From a virus: a stretch of 42,106 nt of DNA. The notes under the pieces were generated by a model. It searched no databases. It was not told where the DNA came from and saw nothing but the letters and a program-made list of their open reading frames with translations. The stretch covers positions 1 to 42,106 of IMG/VR virus record IMGVR_UViG_3300032770_000046. One strand, 5' to 3'. The position numbers and the translations under genes were made by a program. Shown piece by piece: positions 1 through 6,630 of the stretch; the stretch's first letter is position 1; the number at the start of each line of letters is the position of its first letter.

Positions 1-104
1 ACCTCGCGGGCGCCGACCTCGCGGGCGCCGACCTCGCGGGCGCCGACCTCGAGGACGCCTACCTCGCGCGCGCCAACCTCGCGGGCGCCAACCTCGCGGG
101 CGCC
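1..104 (+). repeat. 15-nt tandem repeat array of the pentapeptide gene (right portion)
   Basis: Continuation of the 15-nt array from the right end: a shared unit at 1-14 and six complete units to 104, of the same design. After base 104 (Arg-Asn-Val) the frame enters a non-repetitive linker. The exact copy number in the real genome is uncertain because assembly breaks lie here. Confidence 0.9.
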
Positions 105-503
105 AGGAATGTTCCGGATACCAACGGCTCCGAATCCATCCAGGAGCCTGCGGACCGCGCCGAACGCCAGCGCCAGCGCGCGCAGACGTTCCGTGAGCGC
201 TTCCCGGACGTGCCTGTAGTGGAAAGCCTGGATGCGAAGATCCTGGCTGCAATCGACGCAGGAGGGCATCTCAAGATGGATTCGTGGCATACCTGCGAGA
301 CGACCCACTGCCGGGCCGGATGGGCAATCATGCTGGCGGGGGAAGCGGGCAAGGAATTGGAGACCCGCTACGGCTCTGAGGATGCCGGCCGGCGCATTTA
401 TCTGGCCTCCACGGGGCGCGTGCCATGGTTCTTTGATTCCAATGAAGGCGCGCTGGCGGACATTCGAGAGCAGGCGGCGCTGATGGGAGCTGGCGGTGGC
501 TGA
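1..503 (+). CDS. Pentapeptide-repeat protein, C-terminal part (continues from 41749)
   Basis: The reading frame open at base 3 is the continuation of the gene that runs off the right end: base 42106 plus bases 1-2 make one Tyr codon, and the repeats continue without a break. Bases up to 104 are A(D/N/Y)LxG-type pentapeptides. Residues 155-286 of the joined protein form a separate domain: a charged linker, then a Cys/His cluster (Trp215-His216-Thr-Cys218, His222-Cys223-Arg-Ala-Gly-Trp227), then an Arg/Gly/Ala-rich end. Pentapeptide repeats fold as a right-handed beta-helix and in some families mimic DNA (established for MfpA/Qnr gyrase binders). The target here is unknown. The last 8 nt overlap the next gene. 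Seen: repeats and joined frame. Inferred: early host-interaction role. Confidence 0.85.
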   Translation, partial: LAGADLAGADLAGADLEDAYLARANLAGANLAGARNVPDTNGSESIQEPADRAERQRQRAQTFRERFPDVPVVESLDAKILAAIDAGGHLKMDSWHTCETTHCRAGWAIMLAGEAGKELETRYGSEDAGRRIYLASTGRVPWFFDSNEGALADIREQAALMGAGGG

Positions 504-699
504 CCTCACCCAAGGTAAGGAAAGCAATCTCGGGGCGGCGCTGCGATGCTTCATGGCGATGGAGCGGTGGAGCATGCGCACTCTCGCCCCTGAGATCGGG
601 ATCAGTTCTGCGACGCTCTGCCGGGTCTGCAAGGGTCTCGATATGGACGCCGCCACATTGCTGAAGATCATCAATTGGCTTGTGAGGAACCGCAAATGA
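496..699 (+). CDS. Small helix-turn-helix protein (XRE/Cro-like)
   Basis: A 67-residue protein with a GTG start inside the end of the preceding gene. Residues about 22-62 read as a compact helical HTH: a helix with Met-Arg-Thr-Leu-Ala-Pro-Glu-Ile-Gly, a turn, then a recognition-like helix ISSATLCRVCKG, and a further helix. This is the pattern of Cro/C1-type and transposon-type short DNA-binding proteins. It could regulate the early operon or act on the host. No repressor-type C-terminal domain is present, so it is not a typical CI. Its stop overlaps the next ATG (ATGA at 696-699). Fold call moderately sure; target unknown. Confidence 0.7.
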   Translation: MADLTQGKESNLGAALRCFMAMERWSMRTLAPEIGISSATLCRVCKGLDMDAATLLKIINWLVRNRK

Positions 700-1013
700 G
701 CGATTCAGTCCCCTCAAAGACCCAAAGCCTTAGCGAAGAATTGACGATGGCAAGCGCGTTGGCACGCATCGGCGAGTTGCACGCCGAGATCGAGCGGCTG
801 TGCGAAACGATCCACCGTCTGCATGGCCAATTGAACGCGGCGAGCAGTAGGATTCACAGATTGCAGACGGCGTTGGAGGACATCAGCCGTACTCATTTGA
901 CCACGGATTGCGGCATTCATCCGATGCGCGCTGCCGGGCTGCGCGCCGCGTTCGAGATCACCGCCGAAATAGCGCGCACATCATTGAGTCACGAGAAGGA
1001 CGCGCAGCCATGA
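696..1013 (+). CDS. Small coiled-coil early protein, unknown function
   Basis: A 105-residue protein starting at the ATG that overlaps the previous stop. An in-frame start at 675 would overlap more and is less likely. Residues about 20-65 are a heptad-rich helix (Leu/Ile with Glu/Arg/His between), probably a dimerising coiled coil. The end contains a Cys-Gly-Ile-His segment and an Ala-rich helix. No family recognised. It is translationally coupled to both neighbours by ATGA overlaps and belongs to the run of small early genes. Confidence 0.65.
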   Translation: MSDSVPSKTQSLSEELTMASALARIGELHAEIERLCETIHRLHGQLNAASSRIHRLQTALEDISRTHLTTDCGIHPMRAAGLRAAFEITAEIARTSLSHEKDAQP

Positions 1014-1270
1014 CCTCAAAACAGATCAGCACGGCCGGCCTGCGTGAGATCGCCGAGGATCTGCGCGGACAGTCGCTGAAGGGTTTTGCGTCTTACGTCG
1101 AGCTGGCAGCCGCCGAGATCGAGCGGCTGCGGGCGGCTCTGCAGGAAATCCTGGAGTGGGGTGAGGACGCAGGTTCCGACGGGGAACCGTGCACTTTTTG
1201 CACGACGCGGCCCATTGCGTGCGCGGTGAAGATCGCGCGCGTAGGCTTAGGGATCGAGACAGGAAAGTAG
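1010..1270 (+). CDS. Small early protein with helical N-terminus and Cys pair
   Basis: An 86-residue protein starting at the ATG that overlaps the previous stop (ATGA at 1010-1013). It contains a helix rich in Glu/Leu/Ala (residues about 20-50, with AAAEIERLRAALQEIL) followed by a CTFC motif that could hold a metal with a nearby Cys. The helix resembles the neighbouring 105-residue protein in style (both have EIERL), so the two may be distantly related. No known family recognised. Confidence 0.65.
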   Translation: MTSKQISTAGLREIAEDLRGQSLKGFASYVELAAAEIERLRAALQEILEWGEDAGSDGEPCTFCTTRPIACAVKIARVGLGIETGK

Positions 1271-1271
1271 C

Positions 1272-1610
1272 ATGGACAGCACGCGACCCATGAAGCGCAT
1301 CACCGTGACGGCCGCGAAGCGCATCGCCGAGGATTACGGCTACGACCAAGTGATTGTGATTGCACGTAGGGTCGGCGAGGGGCTGAAGATGCCGCACGGC
1401 GAGCACTGCACGACCTACGGCGTGAACAAGGCCCATTGCGACGTAGCGGCCCGGTGCGGCGATTTTCTCAAGGCGAAGGTACTTGGGTGGATCGGTGGCG
1501 ATTCTGGGCTGCGAGCGCTCTGCCCGCACGGTTTTGACCTGCGCGACAACATCTGTGGGCCGTGCTCTGAAGGCCGTCCAACCTCGTTACGTCCCAATCA
1601 AACACCGTAG
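1272..1610 (+). CDS. Conserved-looking phage protein of unknown function
   Basis: A 112-residue protein. The central part (AKRIAEDYGYDQVIVIARRV, then a GEHCTTYGVNKAHCD-type stretch and a DFLKAKVLGW segment) looks like a small phage early protein seen repeatedly in proteobacterial phages, but no function is known to me. The last 30 residues are Cys-rich (CPHGF, CGPC) and may bind zinc. It starts 1 nt after the previous stop and ends 4 nt before the HNH gene. Confidence 0.65.
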   Translation: MDSTRPMKRITVTAAKRIAEDYGYDQVIVIARRVGEGLKMPHGEHCTTYGVNKAHCDVAARCGDFLKAKVLGWIGGDSGLRALCPHGFDLRDNICGPCSEGRPTSLRPNQTP

Positions 1611-1614
1611 CTTT

Positions 1615-2133
1615 ATGGAACTGACGCCACAGCAACGCAACCTTGAGACCGCTCTGCGCGATGCTGCCGCGGAGCGCGGGGCGACTGTGAGCTTGCACGG
1701 CAATGGCCATTTTCAGATCAAGGGCGCGCTTCTGGTGAATTACTACCCGTTCGCCAAGAAGTCGACGGCTTACGTGGCAGGCACGACGCATGGGAAACAT
1801 CGCGCTACGCCGCAGGAGGCGGTCGCTATGGCGTTTCGCGCGCCCCCGGTGGCGGATGCTGGACACAAGGACGAGCGTGGCAATGCAGCCCGCTATCAGC
1901 GCTGGAAACGCAAAATGTGGAAGGCCGGCTATCGGGACTGCTTCTGGTGCCATCAGCCGATGAATCGTAATGTCGGGCAGCCGCTGCAGATGACACTAGA
2001 TCACAAGATCCCGTTGGCGCGCGGTGGTCTGGACAATCCGAATAACTGGGTGCCGGCGCACGCGAAGTGCAACCACGACCGAGGACACGACATGCCAGAG
2101 TTACAAGCCACCCAAGAAGGTCAGTCGAAATGA
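1615..2133 (+). CDS. HNH endonuclease
   Basis: A 172-residue protein. Residues about 23-75 form an N-terminal module (HGNGHFQIKG, then TAYVAGTTHGKHRATP) found in phage proteins and possibly DNA-binding. The HNH nuclease is at 106-160: zinc-type Cys109 and Cys112, the catalytic segment with Asp129-His130, a DN-x-x-NW loop, and the terminal HAKCNHDRG with Cys152. An in-frame ATG lies further upstream at 1483 inside the previous gene, but the start at 1615 follows the previous stop directly and the extra residues look unconserved. It may be a homing-type or host-DNA-attacking nuclease; it is distinct from the HNH beside the terminase. Confidence 0.88.
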   Translation: MELTPQQRNLETALRDAAAERGATVSLHGNGHFQIKGALLVNYYPFAKKSTAYVAGTTHGKHRATPQEAVAMAFRAPPVADAGHKDERGNAARYQRWKRKMWKAGYRDCFWCHQPMNRNVGQPLQMTLDHKIPLARGGLDNPNNWVPAHAKCNHDRGHDMPELQATQEGQSK

Positions 2134-2435
2134 GCAAACACGATCTCGCTCCCGATGAAACCGATGTCAAGTTGCTGGCTGCGCATACGCCGACCAGTTA
2201 CGTGCCGCCATATCCTTGGTATGTAAACTTCACCATGGTGCGCATGAAGGGTGACGTCGTGCTCACAGTGCGTGCTGAAACAGTTTTGCCGCCCAGCATG
2301 GCGATGGAAGGCAGAGAGCCCGGAGAAACCCGCTCTATTCGGTTAACCCGTGAGATGTGGCCGGAGTTCGTCAAAATGGTCAAAGAGGCGGACGTGATCT
2401 GGAGAGCCTGCGACAATCTTGATGGAATACTCTAG
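2130..2435 (+). CDS. Early protein, unknown function
   Basis: A 101-residue protein whose ATG overlaps the HNH stop (ATGA). It has a probable beta-rich middle (YPWYVNFTMVRMKGDVVLTV) and an acidic/amphipathic C-terminal helix. No motif identifies it. Tight coupling to the HNH gene suggests the two are made together; whether they act together, for example as a nuclease and its modulator, is speculation. Confidence 0.6.
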   Translation: MSKHDLAPDETDVKLLAAHTPTSYVPPYPWYVNFTMVRMKGDVVLTVRAETVLPPSMAMEGREPGETRSIRLTREMWPEFVKMVKEADVIWRACDNLDGIL

Positions 2436-2456
2436 TCCCAGCGCAGGGCCGAAGCC

Positions 2457-2633
2457 GTGAACAGCGTCAGTCAAATCAAGTTCGCCAATCTCGGTTGGCT
2501 GGGCATCTATGTGATAGACGGCACGGGCGTATGGCACAAATTGAGAACTTGGCAATTGCCCCCTGGACTACCGGGCTGGATTTTGGATTCCGACCTTCAA
2601 GAGTACGGGTTAACCGTGTCACGCAATGAATAG
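2457..2633 (+). CDS. Small early protein, unknown function
   Basis: A 58-residue reading frame with a GTG start 21 nt after the previous stop; its end overlaps the next gene's ATG by 8 nt. It is Trp-rich (five Trp), with GWLGIYVIDGTGVWH and WQLPPGLPGW segments suggestive of a small beta fold. The overlap pattern matches that of the neighbours, which is the main reason to accept it. No family recognised. Confidence 0.5.
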   Translation: MNSVSQIKFANLGWLGIYVIDGTGVWHKLRTWQLPPGLPGWILDSDLQEYGLTVSRNE

Positions 2634-2886
2634 CCTGAATCGACTGATTGCAGAAGCGCAAGTCCTCGCGGGCGGCGAGCATCAATGCGCGGTGCTGGGA
2701 CACGTATGGAAGTCTATCGGCGGCCGTCAATGCCCGCGGTCGAATCAGGACTGGCACGGCCGATGCAGCCAGACGGTCTATCAATGCGAGAGCTGCGGCT
2801 ATACGGACTGCGGCGAGGTCGGTGGTCCGTCCCATCGCGAATGCATGACCGAAGGGCCGTGCGATCCGTCGTGCGACCCTGATTGA
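2626..2886 (+). CDS. Cys-rich putative zinc-binding protein
   Basis: An 86-residue protein with nine cysteines (21, 36, 47, 54, 57, 62, 73, 79, 83) and several histidines. The central CESCGYTDCG block, preceded by Cys47, looks like a zinc ribbon. It is highly likely to be metal-binding, possibly nucleic-acid-binding. It starts inside the end of the preceding small gene. No specific family recognised. Confidence 0.6.
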   Translation: MNSLNRLIAEAQVLAGGEHQCAVLGHVWKSIGGRQCPRSNQDWHGRCSQTVYQCESCGYTDCGEVGGPSHRECMTEGPCDPSCDPD

Positions 2887-2901
2887 GTCACCACGTAACA
2901 G

Positions 2902-3111
2902 ATGATCCGTGACGGCAAACACTATTCGACACGCGGCTGGAACCGCTTTCGCGAGCGCATGGGCTGGAAGCGCAAAACGAGTCCGGTATGGCTGCGTAGG
3001 CGCCGCCAGGGCTTCTGGTGGGACGGCATGACCGCACCCTTTCACATTCACCGCGTCGATTGGGAATGCCGACGACGCGCTTCTCAAACGATCTCGAAGC
3101 AAGAGCCATGA
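2902..3111 (+). CDS. Small basic protein, unknown function
   Basis: A 69-residue, strongly basic and Trp-rich protein (cluster of Arg/Lys at residues about 16-36). It begins 15 nt after the previous stop; its TGA overlaps the next ATG (3108-3111). Charge suggests nucleic-acid binding, but no motif supports a family. Confidence 0.5.
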   Translation: MIRDGKHYSTRGWNRFRERMGWKRKTSPVWLRRRRQGFWWDGMTAPFHIHRVDWECRRRASQTISKQEP

Positions 3112-3308
3112 ACGAACGATTCAAACAGGTGAATGCGCTGATGTGGGAGGATATCCAGGCCAAAGTCCTTCCGAAGGAACGGCTGCACATTGAGCTGACG
3201 GACTTCACAGATGCCGGCTATTCGATTGTGCTGAACGTCCAAGAAGCCAAGGCCCTGCGTGACTGGATATCGTCTGCTCTGCCTACAGGAGCCAATGATG
3301 GCAATTGA
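3108..3308 (+). CDS. Small early protein, unknown function
   Basis: A 66-residue protein starting at the ATG overlapping the previous stop; a start at 3018 would run mostly inside the previous gene. It looks like an alpha/beta mini-fold: N-terminal helix, a strand pair around HIELTDFTDAGYSIVLNV, then a C-terminal helix KALRDWISSAL. The next gene starts inside its end. Confidence 0.55.
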   Translation: MNERFKQVNALMWEDIQAKVLPKERLHIELTDFTDAGYSIVLNVQEAKALRDWISSALPTGANDGN

Positions 3309-3555
3309 CGATGTACCTTATTGGATCTGCAACTGTCGGCACCCCAATACCAAGGTCTATTACGCTGATAGCGTCGCTCCCAATTGGGAGCCGTGCCGAC
3401 GTTGCAATGGAAAGGGTACGCTTGAGGAGATGGCAAGCGCTGATCTCCGATTCGTCAGTCCGTGTCAGATGTGCGGCGGCTTAGGAAAGATCTACATGCT
3501 GGACCCATGGGGTTGGCAAAGATCCGCTTCACCACAGGATGGTCAGCAGAAGTGA
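3298..3555 (+). CDS. DnaJ-type zinc-finger-like small protein
   Basis: An 85-residue protein. The AGGAG at 3287-3291 is 6 nt from the ATG at 3298; an adjacent ATG at 3295 is too close. It has CNC at 11-13, then CRRCNGKG (33-40) and CQMCGGLG (56-63): two CxxCxGxG units, the hallmark of DnaJ/Hsp40 zinc fingers, but with no J domain. Small phage proteins with this motif are common; it may bind unfolded protein or nucleic acid. Function otherwise unknown. Confidence 0.65.
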   Translation: MAIDDVPYWICNCRHPNTKVYYADSVAPNWEPCRRCNGKGTLEEMASADLRFVSPCQMCGGLGKIYMLDPWGWQRSASPQDGQQK

Positions 3556-3812
3556 GCGTTCCTCTGATGTATCTCGACAGGGTTGACGACTGCAAACGTG
3601 TCTTGGTGCTGAATACAGCTCGCCTGACTGCTGGCGATTACCGCCCCTTCGTAGCAGAACTGGAGCGCGCCGGTTACGAGGTAACGGTGGTGTGTGGCAC
3701 GACGCCTATTGTCACGGCACCACCAGTATCAATCGAATTTCCGTCCAAGAAACGCCCTGATGTCAAGGCCAGTCTTCCCTATTCGCGACGGTTCGATCGC
3801 CGGAAATACTGA
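3552..3812 (+). CDS. Last small protein of the early operon
   Basis: An 86-residue protein. A GTG start overlapping the previous TGA (GTGA at 3552-3555) matches the style of the operon; an ATG at 3567 is the alternative. The middle (RVLVLNTARLTAGDYRPFVAELERAGYEVTVVCG) suggests a beta-alpha-beta fold; the C-terminus is basic. It ends 17 nt before the convergent late gene, with no obvious terminator between them. Confidence 0.55.
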   Translation: MSVPLMYLDRVDDCKRVLVLNTARLTAGDYRPFVAELERAGYEVTVVCGTTPIVTAPPVSIEFPSKKRPDVKASLPYSRRFDRRKY

Positions 3813-3829
3813 CCTTCTAACTCAAACCC

Positions 3830-4159
3830 TCATGAAGTCGTCGCCCCCGTGATCGTCGGGGCCGACGGCGCTGCCAGCGGCGCTGCAATGACCACCGGGA
3901 AGATATCCGACAGGGCCGAGGTCAGAGGCGGGGTCTGCTTGTCGGTGGCTGAGACCTGATATCCGTGGCTCCCAACGGCTACGTTGGAATCCACGAAAAC
4001 AAGTGGCGAAGCCAGCGGAGAAAGCGTGCCCACCATGACAGCGGCGGCGGTGCCGTCGGTGCGCCAGATGTTGATGCTTGCAAGATCCGAGGCGGCGAGG
4101 GCGGTGCCATCCGCGCGGGTGGTGGGGTCGGCGATGGTGAGTGTGACATTCTGGGTCAT
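3830..4159 (-). CDS. Fibronectin-III-like small virion or surface protein
   Basis: A 109-residue Thr/Ala/Val-rich protein beginning MTQNVTLTIADPTTRADGTA; an upstream in-frame ATG at 4210 lies inside the preceding gene and is rejected. The layout of alternating strands with INIWRTDGT and a SHGYQVSATD segment near the end resembles an Fn3/Ig-like domain, common on phage surfaces. It is the last gene of the late region, just downstream of the spanins and a secreted protein, so a virion decoration or lysis-associated role is possible. Confidence 0.5.
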   Translation of the reverse strand: MTQNVTLTIADPTTRADGTALAASDLASINIWRTDGTAAAVMVGTLSPLASPLVFVDSNVAVGSHGYQVSATDKQTPPLTSALSDIFPVVIAAPLAAPSAPTITGATTS

Positions 4160-4169
4160 TTCCGTGTTC

Positions 4170-4802
4170 CTAGTTGGTTCCGATGGGGAAGCTGACGACG
4201 CAAAGGGCATACGATCCGTTGGGCAACGTGCCGCCTAAAGCATTCGGCTGGCCGGTGACATTGTAGTAGGTCGGCGCGTTCGCAATTCTGATTGCCTCGT
4301 TACAGGGCGTCGCCACCGCAACGGCCTCGCCTGCAACTGGCGTCGGGTTGAAGGTGCCGTCAGGGTTCACCGTGAATACGGAGCGCGTAAGGCTTGCGCC
4401 GTTGAATGCCACGACTGCCCGGGGGCGATAGGTTGCCATCTGCGTCGCAATGAACGCAGCTTCTGAGGCCGTCGGGACTCTGGCCTGAGCCTTGAAATCA
4501 GCCTGTCCTTGGGCCAGCGTGTACGTGTTGTTGACGTAGTTCACGATATTCACGGCATCCTCGGACAGCGAGCCGAGATAGACCGTCGTGATGTACCCGG
4601 TGGGGAGCGTGCATACGTACGCGGCCCAGTAGTTGGCCAGCGTCGAGACTCCCGCAGGGAGCATTCCACAGGCGACCGCGATGTTGAGCATGAAGCAGGA
4701 CCCGCCGTGAGCGCTCATGTTCGGCAGGCAGGGCGGGGGCGTCTGCGAGCGAGCGATGACGGGCAGGAGCAGGATGGCGAGGCAGATGAGCAAGCGGCGC
4801 AT
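4170..4802 (-). CDS. Secreted protein with signal peptide, unknown function
   Basis: A 210-residue protein starting with a clear Sec signal peptide: two Arg, a hydrophobic core LLICLAILLLPVIA and a likely cleavage near ARSQ. The mature part has several cysteines (around residues 24, 36, 45, 64, and two near the end) that could form disulfides in the periplasm. No enzymatic motif seen. It follows the Rz gene, so it would be made at the lysis stage and exported; a role in lysis or surface change is inference. Confidence 0.55.
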   Translation of the reverse strand: MRRLLICLAILLLPVIARSQTPPPCLPNMSAHGGSCFMLNIAVACGMLPAGVSTLANYWAAYVCTLPTGYITTVYLGSLSEDAVNIVNYVNNTYTLAQGQADFKAQARVPTASEAAFIATQMATYRPRAVVAFNGASLTRSVFTVNPDGTFNPTPVAGEAVAVATPCNEAIRIANAPTYYNVTGQPNALGGTLPNGSYALCVVSFPIGTN

Positions 4803-4809
4803 GGGAGTC

Positions 4810-5301
4810 CTAGAGCTGCGGGGTGATCTCGGCTATCAGCGCGTTCAATTGGTCGGCTGTCCGTTCGCACTCTTGGGCGGCTGCGACAACCATGTTTTCA
4901 ACGCTTTCATTGCTGGCAGCGTCGCTGGCACCAGAAGCTGCTTGTCCACCACCGGCTTTGGGCACGTCAGAGCTACCGGCGGCGGGAGTGGCTTTGGCAT
5001 CGTTGAGCAGCCGCTGCACCAGAGCGCGGTCAGAAGCCCAATTGGCAGAGATTTTCGCATTGTCGGTCTCCAGACCCTGGATGACGGTGGAGTTGTTCGC
5101 GGCGGTGTCCTGAGCTTTCTTAAGCTGAAGCTGTACGGCAGTGAGTGCGGCCTGAGTGGCTTGCTGCTTGGCCTGCCAGTCCTGCGCCTGTAGAGCCGCC
5201 AGGGCGGCTTTTGGCGACAGTCCCCCCAGGTGCCACCCCAGCCCGATACAGGCTAGGGCGGCGCCCAGGTAAGCGGCCAGGCGCAGGTAGAGCGAGGGCA
5301 T
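4810..5301 (-). CDS. Rz: Rz-like inner-membrane spanin
   Basis: A 163-residue protein. Residues about 6-27 are an N-terminal membrane anchor; residues 30-110 are an Ala/Gln/Leu-rich periplasmic coiled coil, and a Gly/Ala/Ser linker precedes a C-terminal helix. This is the layout of i-spanins, which fuse the inner and outer membranes at the last step of Gram-negative lysis. The Rz1-type lipoprotein gene is embedded in it in another frame, as in lambda-type cassettes. It starts where the upstream 45-residue membrane protein ends (TAATG). Confidence 0.8.
   Translation of the reverse strand: MPSLYLRLAAYLGAALACIGLGWHLGGLSPKAALAALQAQDWQAKQQATQAALTAVQLQLKKAQDTAANNSTVIQGLETDNAKISANWASDRALVQRLLNDAKATPAAGSSDVPKAGGGQAASGASDAASNESVENMVVAAAQECERTADQLNALIAEITPQL
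4845..5060 (-). CDS. Rz1: Rz1-like outer-membrane spanin lipoprotein
   Basis: A 71-residue reading frame fully nested in the Rz gene in a different frame. The N-terminus is a short lipoprotein signal (MRKSLPIGLLTALWCSGC) with the candidate lipidated Cys at 18, followed by Ser-Thr and a Pro-rich stretch (PKPLPPP), as expected for o-spanins. The lipobox is not ideal (Cys at -3). Position within Rz, Pro content and length all match Rz1. Confidence 0.75.
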   Translation of the reverse strand: MRKSLPIGLLTALWCSGCSTMPKPLPPPVALTCPKPVVDKQLLVPATLPAMKALKTWLSQPPKSANGQPTN

Positions 5302-5438
5302 TACTTCACGGCTGACTTGATCGAGCTGGCCGCCGTCTCCACTGCACCGATGGACGCCTTCAGTTTGGCGTAGAACACGTACATGATCCCGCCGCCGACG
5401 AGAACGCCGACTCCTGCACCGATGAGAAAGGTTTGCAT
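5301..5438 (-). CDS. 45-residue single-span membrane protein
   Basis: Starts with MQTFLIGAGVGVLVGGG; a Gly/Val-rich membrane span covers residues about 4-23, followed by an amphipathic helix with Lys and Ala. It lies between the holin-like 60-residue gene and Rz; its TAA overlaps the Rz ATG (TAATG), supporting a real gene. It could be a pinholin-like or holin-modulating protein. Function not determined by sequence. Confidence 0.6.
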   Translation of the reverse strand: MQTFLIGAGVGVLVGGGIMYVFYAKLKASIGAVETAASSIKSAVK

Positions 5439-5440
5439 GG

Positions 5441-5623
5441 CTATCCTAGTCCTCCGCCTCGTTTGTCGATGATGTTGGCTGCGCCGTAGATCGAGAGAAT
5501 CAAGGTCATGAGCGTGACGTAGCCGCCTTGGTCCAGTTTACCGCTAAAGAGCGCCGCTGTCCCGGTGACGGTGATGAAGGTCGTGATCCAGAACTTGCGC
5601 TTGCCGGTGAGTAGATCGTTCAT
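5441..5623 (-). CDS. Holin-like small membrane protein
   Basis: A 60-residue protein with two hydrophobic segments (about 11-27 and 34-50), a charged N-terminus (TGKRKFW) and a Lys/Arg-Gly C-terminus. The sequence style (KFWITTFITVTGTAALFSGKL) matches small phage membrane proteins found beside endolysins. It is a good holin candidate by size, topology and position three genes before Rz. Other candidates exist in the same cassette, so the assignment is provisional. Confidence 0.6.
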   Translation of the reverse strand: MNDLLTGKRKFWITTFITVTGTAALFSGKLDQGGYVTLMTLILSIYGAANIIDKRGGGLG

Positions 5624-5871
5624 TTGCGCACCCGTTTACGCGATGGGTCGGATACCCTCTGGCGAGCGAACCAGAAGCCGATGATCTGCACTACGGTCGC
5701 GGTCAGCACGCCTAGCAGGGCAGTGAAGGCATCTTTGAACTCTGGCGGCACACGAACGTCGCCCTTCATGAACTCCAGCAGAATGACGAAATAGGCGCCG
5801 ATGAACAGAAAGCTCAGCGATGCCTGAACATAGGCCGTCCCGACATGGGAGAGTCTGACGATGGCGTTCAC
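5620..5871 (-). CDS. Two-span membrane protein, candidate holin
   Basis: An 83-residue protein; the GTG start overlaps the endolysin TGA (GTGA at 5868-5871). Upstream in-frame ATGs lie inside the endolysin gene and give no plausible protein. Two membrane spans: about 17-33 (LSFLFIGAYFVILLEFM) and 48-68, then a strongly basic tail (FARQRVSDPSRKRVRK). Basic C-terminus, two spans and direct coupling to the endolysin fit a class II holin. Confidence 0.6.
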   Translation of the reverse strand: MNAIVRLSHVGTAYVQASLSFLFIGAYFVILLEFMKGDVRVPPEFKDAFTALLGVLTATVVQIIGFWFARQRVSDPSRKRVRK

Positions 5872-6275
5872 GCAATCCCCGTCAGCAGAATCTGCCCGAG
5901 CTTCTGATAGCGGCCTGCAAGTTCTGAATTCTCCACATGGCACTGCGTCTGCGCGCTCGCCCAGTCCTGCCGCTGGATGGCCGCGATCATGGACGGGAAG
6001 TGCAGCAAACCGGCCACCCCAAGATTGAACGCCATGTCCAGGCACACCGACTGCCGCACGTCATCGAGGTTCGCGTACCACGGGAACTGCAGCAGCGATT
6101 GATGGCGCGTCGTGAGCTGCGCGGCGAGCAGGGCCGCGGCTTCGGGCTGAGTGATCCCGGCGTCCACGTCGAAGCCATAACCGATTGTGGTGTGGCCTTC
6201 GGTGTCCTTGTACGCGGTGGCACGGAAGCCTTCTTCCGTCTGAAGCCTCGGCAGTGCGACATCGACGGCGCTCAT
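5868..6275 (-). CDS. Endolysin, GH24 (T4-type) muramidase
   Basis: A 135-residue protein. The GH24 catalytic triad pattern is intact: Glu15, then Asp24 (8 residues between), then Thr30 (5 between), within EEGFRATAYKDTEGHTTIGY. This family hydrolyses the N-acetylmuramic acid-N-acetylglucosamine bond of peptidoglycan. No signal or SAR segment is present, so release to the periplasm should need a holin. Length is slightly short for the family but complete. Neighbouring membrane genes overlap both ends. Confidence 0.92.
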   Translation of the reverse strand: MSAVDVALPRLQTEEGFRATAYKDTEGHTTIGYGFDVDAGITQPEAAALLAAQLTTRHQSLLQFPWYANLDDVRQSVCLDMAFNLGVAGLLHFPSMIAAIQRQDWASAQTQCHVENSELAGRYQKLGQILLTGIA

Positions 6276-6415
6276 TTGCCCTCCAGCTTACCGATCTTCT
6301 CCATGATCGAGGCGCGCCATACCTTGCACTCCTGCGTGTGGGCAATGAGCCAGCCGACGATGCTCAAGAACGCGAGCACCGCGATTCCCACAGCCCAGCG
6401 CGCTTCCTCGCTCAC
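6272..6415 (-). CDS. 47-residue membrane protein of the lysis cassette
   Basis: GTG start overlapping the previous stop (GTGA at 6412-6415). One membrane span at about 8-27 (AVGIAVLAFLSIVGWLIA), then a short charged helix ending in LEGK. It sits directly upstream of the endolysin and its TGA overlaps the endolysin ATG. Candidate holin partner or antiholin; not decidable from sequence. Confidence 0.55.
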   Translation of the reverse strand: MSEEARWAVGIAVLAFLSIVGWLIAHTQECKVWRASIMEKIGKLEGK

Positions 6416-6630
6416 TGATTCAGCGCCCGTACTACTTCTTTGCCACAGTCGAGCACGAATAGGATGTCTGCCTCGGATAGACAATCCTCGTCCGCCTCGT
6501 ACTTGTTGTAGATGACATCGAACTTGTTTCGGTGATTCGGACTCAGGAGCGACTCCTGCGCCTTCACTTCCTCGATGAGCGACCCATCACCGATGATGCC
6601 GCCGCCTGATCCGCCGCCTGACATTGCCAT
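6412..6630 (-). CDS. Small acidic protein, unknown function
   Basis: A 72-residue protein starting at the ATG in a TAATG overlap with the upstream gene. Gly/Ser-rich N-terminus (MAMSGGGSGGGIIGDGS), then an acidic helical region with NKYEADEDCLSEADILFVLDC, somewhat like an EF-hand-style acidic loop but without a full consensus. Soluble by appearance, unlike its membrane neighbours. No family recognised. Confidence 0.5.
   Translation of the reverse strand: MAMSGGGSGGGIIGDGSLIEEVKAQESLLSPNHRNKFDVIYNKYEADEDCLSEADILFVLDCGKEVVRALNQ

Noticed and set aside
3813-3867. Bidirectional terminator at the convergent early/late junction
   Set aside because: The GC palindrome at 3854-3867 has only a 2-nt loop, lies within the coding sequence of the late gene and has no T-run.
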